A stretch of DNA of 64,000 bases. Origin: Rebecca billardiae RCC1528. Lineage: Eukaryota > Haptophyta. Where the stretch lies: positions 992,001-1,056,000 of the forward strand of contig OZ251234.1 in NCBI GenBank assembly GCA_965240325.2. Reading direction: 5' to 3'. The notes under the pieces are model-generated. The model saw nothing but the letters and a program-made list of their open reading frames with translations, was not told where the DNA came from and did not search any database. This document shows, in pieces, positions 61,605 through 64,000 of this stretch; position 1 is the first letter of the stretch; every line of letters begins with the position of its first letter. Made by a program: the position numbers and the translations under genes.

Positions 61605-62678
61605 ATGGAGGTCTCGCATCGGCGCGCGCGTCTCGTGCTGCTCGCGCTCGGCGCACCCCTCAGCGCGCTGGGCAGCTGCAACGGGTTGCGTGCCGGCGTG
61701 CGCGCTCGCTGCACGCCGCTGACGCCCCTCGCCCGCCCGCTCATGAGCAGCACCGAGCCGTGGCCGGCAGACGCGCACGCGGCCTCGCTCAGTCCAGCAG
61801 CGCCGAATGGTCTGCTCGTCGCGTACAAGCCCGAGGGCTGGTCGTCGTTCAAGGTGGTGCACGCGGTGCGGCGGACGCTGCAGCGCGAGTTCCCAATGCC
61901 GATGCCGCCCGCCGCTCCGGGCCGCCGGCGCAAGAAGCCGCGGCTGAAAGTGGGGCACGGCGGGACGCTCGACCCGCTCGCAACAGGCATGCTTGTGGTT
62001 GGGGTGGGCACCGGCTGCCGCGCGCTGCAGGGGTACCTGACGGGGAGCAAGGCGTACCGCGCGCGCATGGCCTTCGGCGCCGAGACGGACTCGCAGGACT
62101 CCACCGGCGCCGTCGTGCGCCAAGCCGCCTCTGAGCACGTCAGCCTGAGCGCGCTGCGCGAGGCGTGCGCCCCGCTTCGCGGCACCATCCTGCAGCGGCC
62201 GCCCGCCTTCTCCGCGCTGCGGCGCGACGGCGTGCGCTCGTACGAGCTCGCGCGCAGGGGCGAGCTGACCGACGCGGACATGCCCGAGCGCGAGGTCCAC
62301 GTACACGCGCTCGATATCCTCTCGTGCGCGCGTGAGCCCGACGGCCGCGTCGAGGCCGCTCTGGAGATCGAGTGCGGCGGAGGCGTGTACGTTCGCACGC
62401 TGATTGTCGACCTCGCGCGCGCGGTCGGCAGCGCCGCGCACATGACGCAGCTTGAGCGCGTGAAGCAAGGGCCGTTCGAGCTCGACGACGGGGCGCTGCC
62501 CGTGCTCCACGAGGCGGAGTTCGACGACGCGGGCGCGATCGTGCGCGCGATGGAGGGCGCCGCCGCCGTCCTGCGCAGCCGTGGCGCCGACGAGACCGCT
62601 GAGATGGCAGCGCCAGCTGCGGAGCCCTCGGATGGCGCAGGTCAGCCCATCGCCGGAAGACAGGCAGCTTCTTTGTGA
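61605..62678 (+). CDS. TruB-family tRNA pseudouridine-55 synthase, probably organellar
   Basis: Isomerises U55 in the T-loop of tRNA. 357 aa. Core motifs: NGLLVAYKPEGWSSFKVVHA, VGHGGTLDPLATGMLVVGVG (catalytic Asp in GTLDP), KAYRARMAFGAETDSQDSTG, QRPPAFSALRRDGVRSYELA and GGVYVRTLIVDLARAVGSAA. These correspond to bacterial-type TruB rather than the Cbf5/dyskerin branch, because no PUA domain or Cbf5 extension is seen. The first ~45 residues contain a hydrophobic segment (LVLLALGAPLSALG) and then a basic Ala/Arg stretch, which fits a plastid or mitochondrial leader. An internal Met at MSSTEPWPADAH could give a cytosolic form. Confidence 0.9.
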   Translation: MEVSHRRARLVLLALGAPLSALGSCNGLRAGVRARCTPLTPLARPLMSSTEPWPADAHAASLSPAAPNGLLVAYKPEGWSSFKVVHAVRRTLQREFPMPMPPAAPGRRRKKPRLKVGHGGTLDPLATGMLVVGVGTGCRALQGYLTGSKAYRARMAFGAETDSQDSTGAVVRQAASEHVSLSALREACAPLRGTILQRPPAFSALRRDGVRSYELARRGELTDADMPEREVHVHALDILSCAREPDGRVEAALEIECGGGVYVRTLIVDLARAVGSAAHMTQLERVKQGPFELDDGALPVLHEAEFDDAGAIVRAMEGAAAVLRSRGADETAEMAAPAAEPSDGAGQPIAGRQAASL

Positions 62679-62988
62679 GTAGTATCAGGAGCACCTCCGC
62701 CGGCCCGCAGCCCTGGGTGACTGGCCAGGCGTCCTGGGAACTGACCGTCGTCGTTCTCGGAATGAAAATGACAAATGTCGTCAACAGCTAGACTGACTGC
62801 TAGACCGAGCTGATATTACAGGCATATTCTCCTACAGAAAATATCTTACAGCTCCGCCAGTAAATAGTAATCCTGCAGACCTCAGTCATACATACTACAT
62901 AGTGAGTATACGGACAGATTACGGTGTGAGCTGGCACTCTCGGCCCGCCCCGGCGCCTACTTAGAGTACTGAGCTGACGGATAATGCG

Positions 62989-63079
<91 letters not shown>
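62989..63079. repeat. Compound (AT)n(GT)n microsatellite
   Basis: About 22 bp of AT followed by about 69 bp of uninterrupted GT (63011-63079). Confidence 0.97.
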
Positions 63080-63082
<3 letters not shown>

Positions 63083-63276
63083 ACGACCGTGGAGCCCTGC
63101 CACCCGTCCCAGAAAGCCTCTGAGCCCGTCTTCGGCTCAGCGGGCTCAAAAACTTCGGAGCGAGGGTTTTGAGCTCAGTGACTATGAATTAATGAAATGG
63201 GCTGGCTACGAATAGCTGCGCGGGTATTTTTTAATACCACGGGCCTTGATGTAGGGGGCTGGGACGGGTGGTACCC

Positions 63277-63400
63277 GAGTCGGAGGAGCCGACTCCGAGC
63301 CGAGGAGCTGAGCGGAGCGAGCCCGCGAGGCTCAGGTCGCTTACTGGACGGCGGCGGCCGCGGCGGGTCCTCCTCGGCTCGGAGTCGGCTCCTCCGACTC
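63277..63400. repeat. Inverted repeat, 31-bp perfect arms
   Basis: 63277-63307 (starts GAGTCGGAGGAGCCGACTCC) and 63370-63400 are exact reverse complements, with a 62-nt loop. Each arm itself contains a smaller 7-bp inverted repeat (GAGTCGG/CCGACTC). Confidence 0.9.
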
Positions 63401-63735
63401 ACACGTGACCCCGTCACGGCCCGCGGCACGGCGGCGCGGGCTGCGGCCATCATCAGCGGCTGCGCTGCCTCATCCGAGGCTGATGATCGATGCTGGACCT
63501 GACGCATCATGACGATGCAGCAACGTGAACCGCGGATTATATTGACGAGTCGTTAGTCCGCCTCGGCACTCTATCTGCACGTCATCAGCTGCTGCTGTCG
63601 TCAGAGTGGACCCGCGGGAGCGCGCGAGTCGTCGTGGCCTGACCTACTGTCGTGGGCGGTCAGCAGTAGTGAACCGTGCCTAGTGGCTAGCTACACTCTG
63701 ATACAGTACGCCAGTACGGTCCGTACGGCTACGAC

Positions 63736-63737
<2 letters not shown>

Positions 63738-63792
<55 letters not shown>
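63738..63792. repeat. (GA)n microsatellite
   Basis: About 55 bp of uninterrupted AG dinucleotides. Confidence 0.97.
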
Positions 63793-63794
<2 letters not shown>

Positions 63795-64000
63795 CACACA
63801 CAGTATATGGCTCTGACGGCCTGCAGCTGACTGTCGCGCTAATCGGCAGCGGCTACTATGCCGCCTGGCGATAAGTATATATCTGATGCACGTCAATGTC
63901 GATGGGCATGATGGCCGGCCCCATCATGGGCATGGCGATCGCGATGTGATGACCGCGTTCCGCGGTCCTTTTCTGCATAGAATCAACGCAGTTGGGGGCC

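Larger units (their letters stand above)
62679..64000. other. Repeat-rich intergenic region to the window end
   Basis: About 1.3 kb holding an AT/GT microsatellite, a 31-bp-arm hairpin and a GA microsatellite. No gene is supported. Confidence 0.6.

Noticed and set aside
62989-63792. CRISPR-like or telomeric array
   Set aside because: The repeats are simple AT, GT and GA microsatellites without spacers or a telomeric unit.
1-64000. tRNA or rRNA genes
   Set aside because: No stretch with convincing T-loop/acceptor pairing or conserved rRNA sequence was found by eye; a covariance-model scan (tRNAscan-SE, Infernal) would be decisive.

Overview
The window is nuclear DNA from a GC-rich unicellular eukaryote, most likely an alga with a secondary plastid; a haptophyte is my first guess. 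The evidence is intron-containing eukaryotic genes, proteins with signal-plus-transit-like N-termini, plant/alveolate-type enolase, PDAT, autophagy and centriolar genes, and genes that are strongly GC-rich in unconstrained positions. No bacterial operon, Shine-Dalgarno logic, CRISPR, rRNA or tRNA was found. The species assignment is an inference, because no marker gene is present.

Layout. 0-14.2 kb is a dense housekeeping block: Beclin-1/ATG6 (-), THUMP-type RNA methyltransferase (+), two putative plastid proteins (divergent), an unrecognised basic protein (-), glucosidase II beta (-), a ZNRD2/p27-like protein (+), a GH18 chitinase-like protein (-) and a PIP kinase (+). 14.2-22.6 kb is gene-poor and holds a candidate DNA transposon (17451-20516) with terminal inverted repeats around a BAH-domain gene, plus a hypothetical gene beside it. 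22.7-31.4 kb carries a PIN+HhH nuclease, a glycosyltransferase+methyltransferase-like fusion, an SLC6 transporter, phosphopantothenate-cysteine ligase and a GNAT acetyltransferase. 31.4-33.9 kb is repeat-rich, with a foldback-like unit. 33.96-42.9 kb carries a CLC chloride channel/exchanger with CBS domains, a remarkable RING/IBR + RING-Cys-relay ubiquitin ligase, and enolase. 43.9-51.1 kb has an unknown membrane protein whose promoter region has been hit by a 5'-truncated non-LTR retrotransposon with a 1796-codon RT-RNase H reading frame and lower GC than its surroundings. 51.3-53.1 kb is PDAT. 53.1-57.6 kb is mostly decayed or intergenic sequence. The last part holds a FOR20/FOPNL centriolar protein, a repeat-containing type I membrane protein and a TruB pseudouridine synthase, followed by microsatellites and a long hairpin.

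I resolved 19 introns by frame and homology. They are short (95-198 nt) and GC-rich; 11 of 19 start with GTGCGC and one is GC-AG. Six gene pairs are head-to-head with only about 100-230 bp between start codons, which suggests shared bidirectional promoters. All exon models are manual and lack transcript support.
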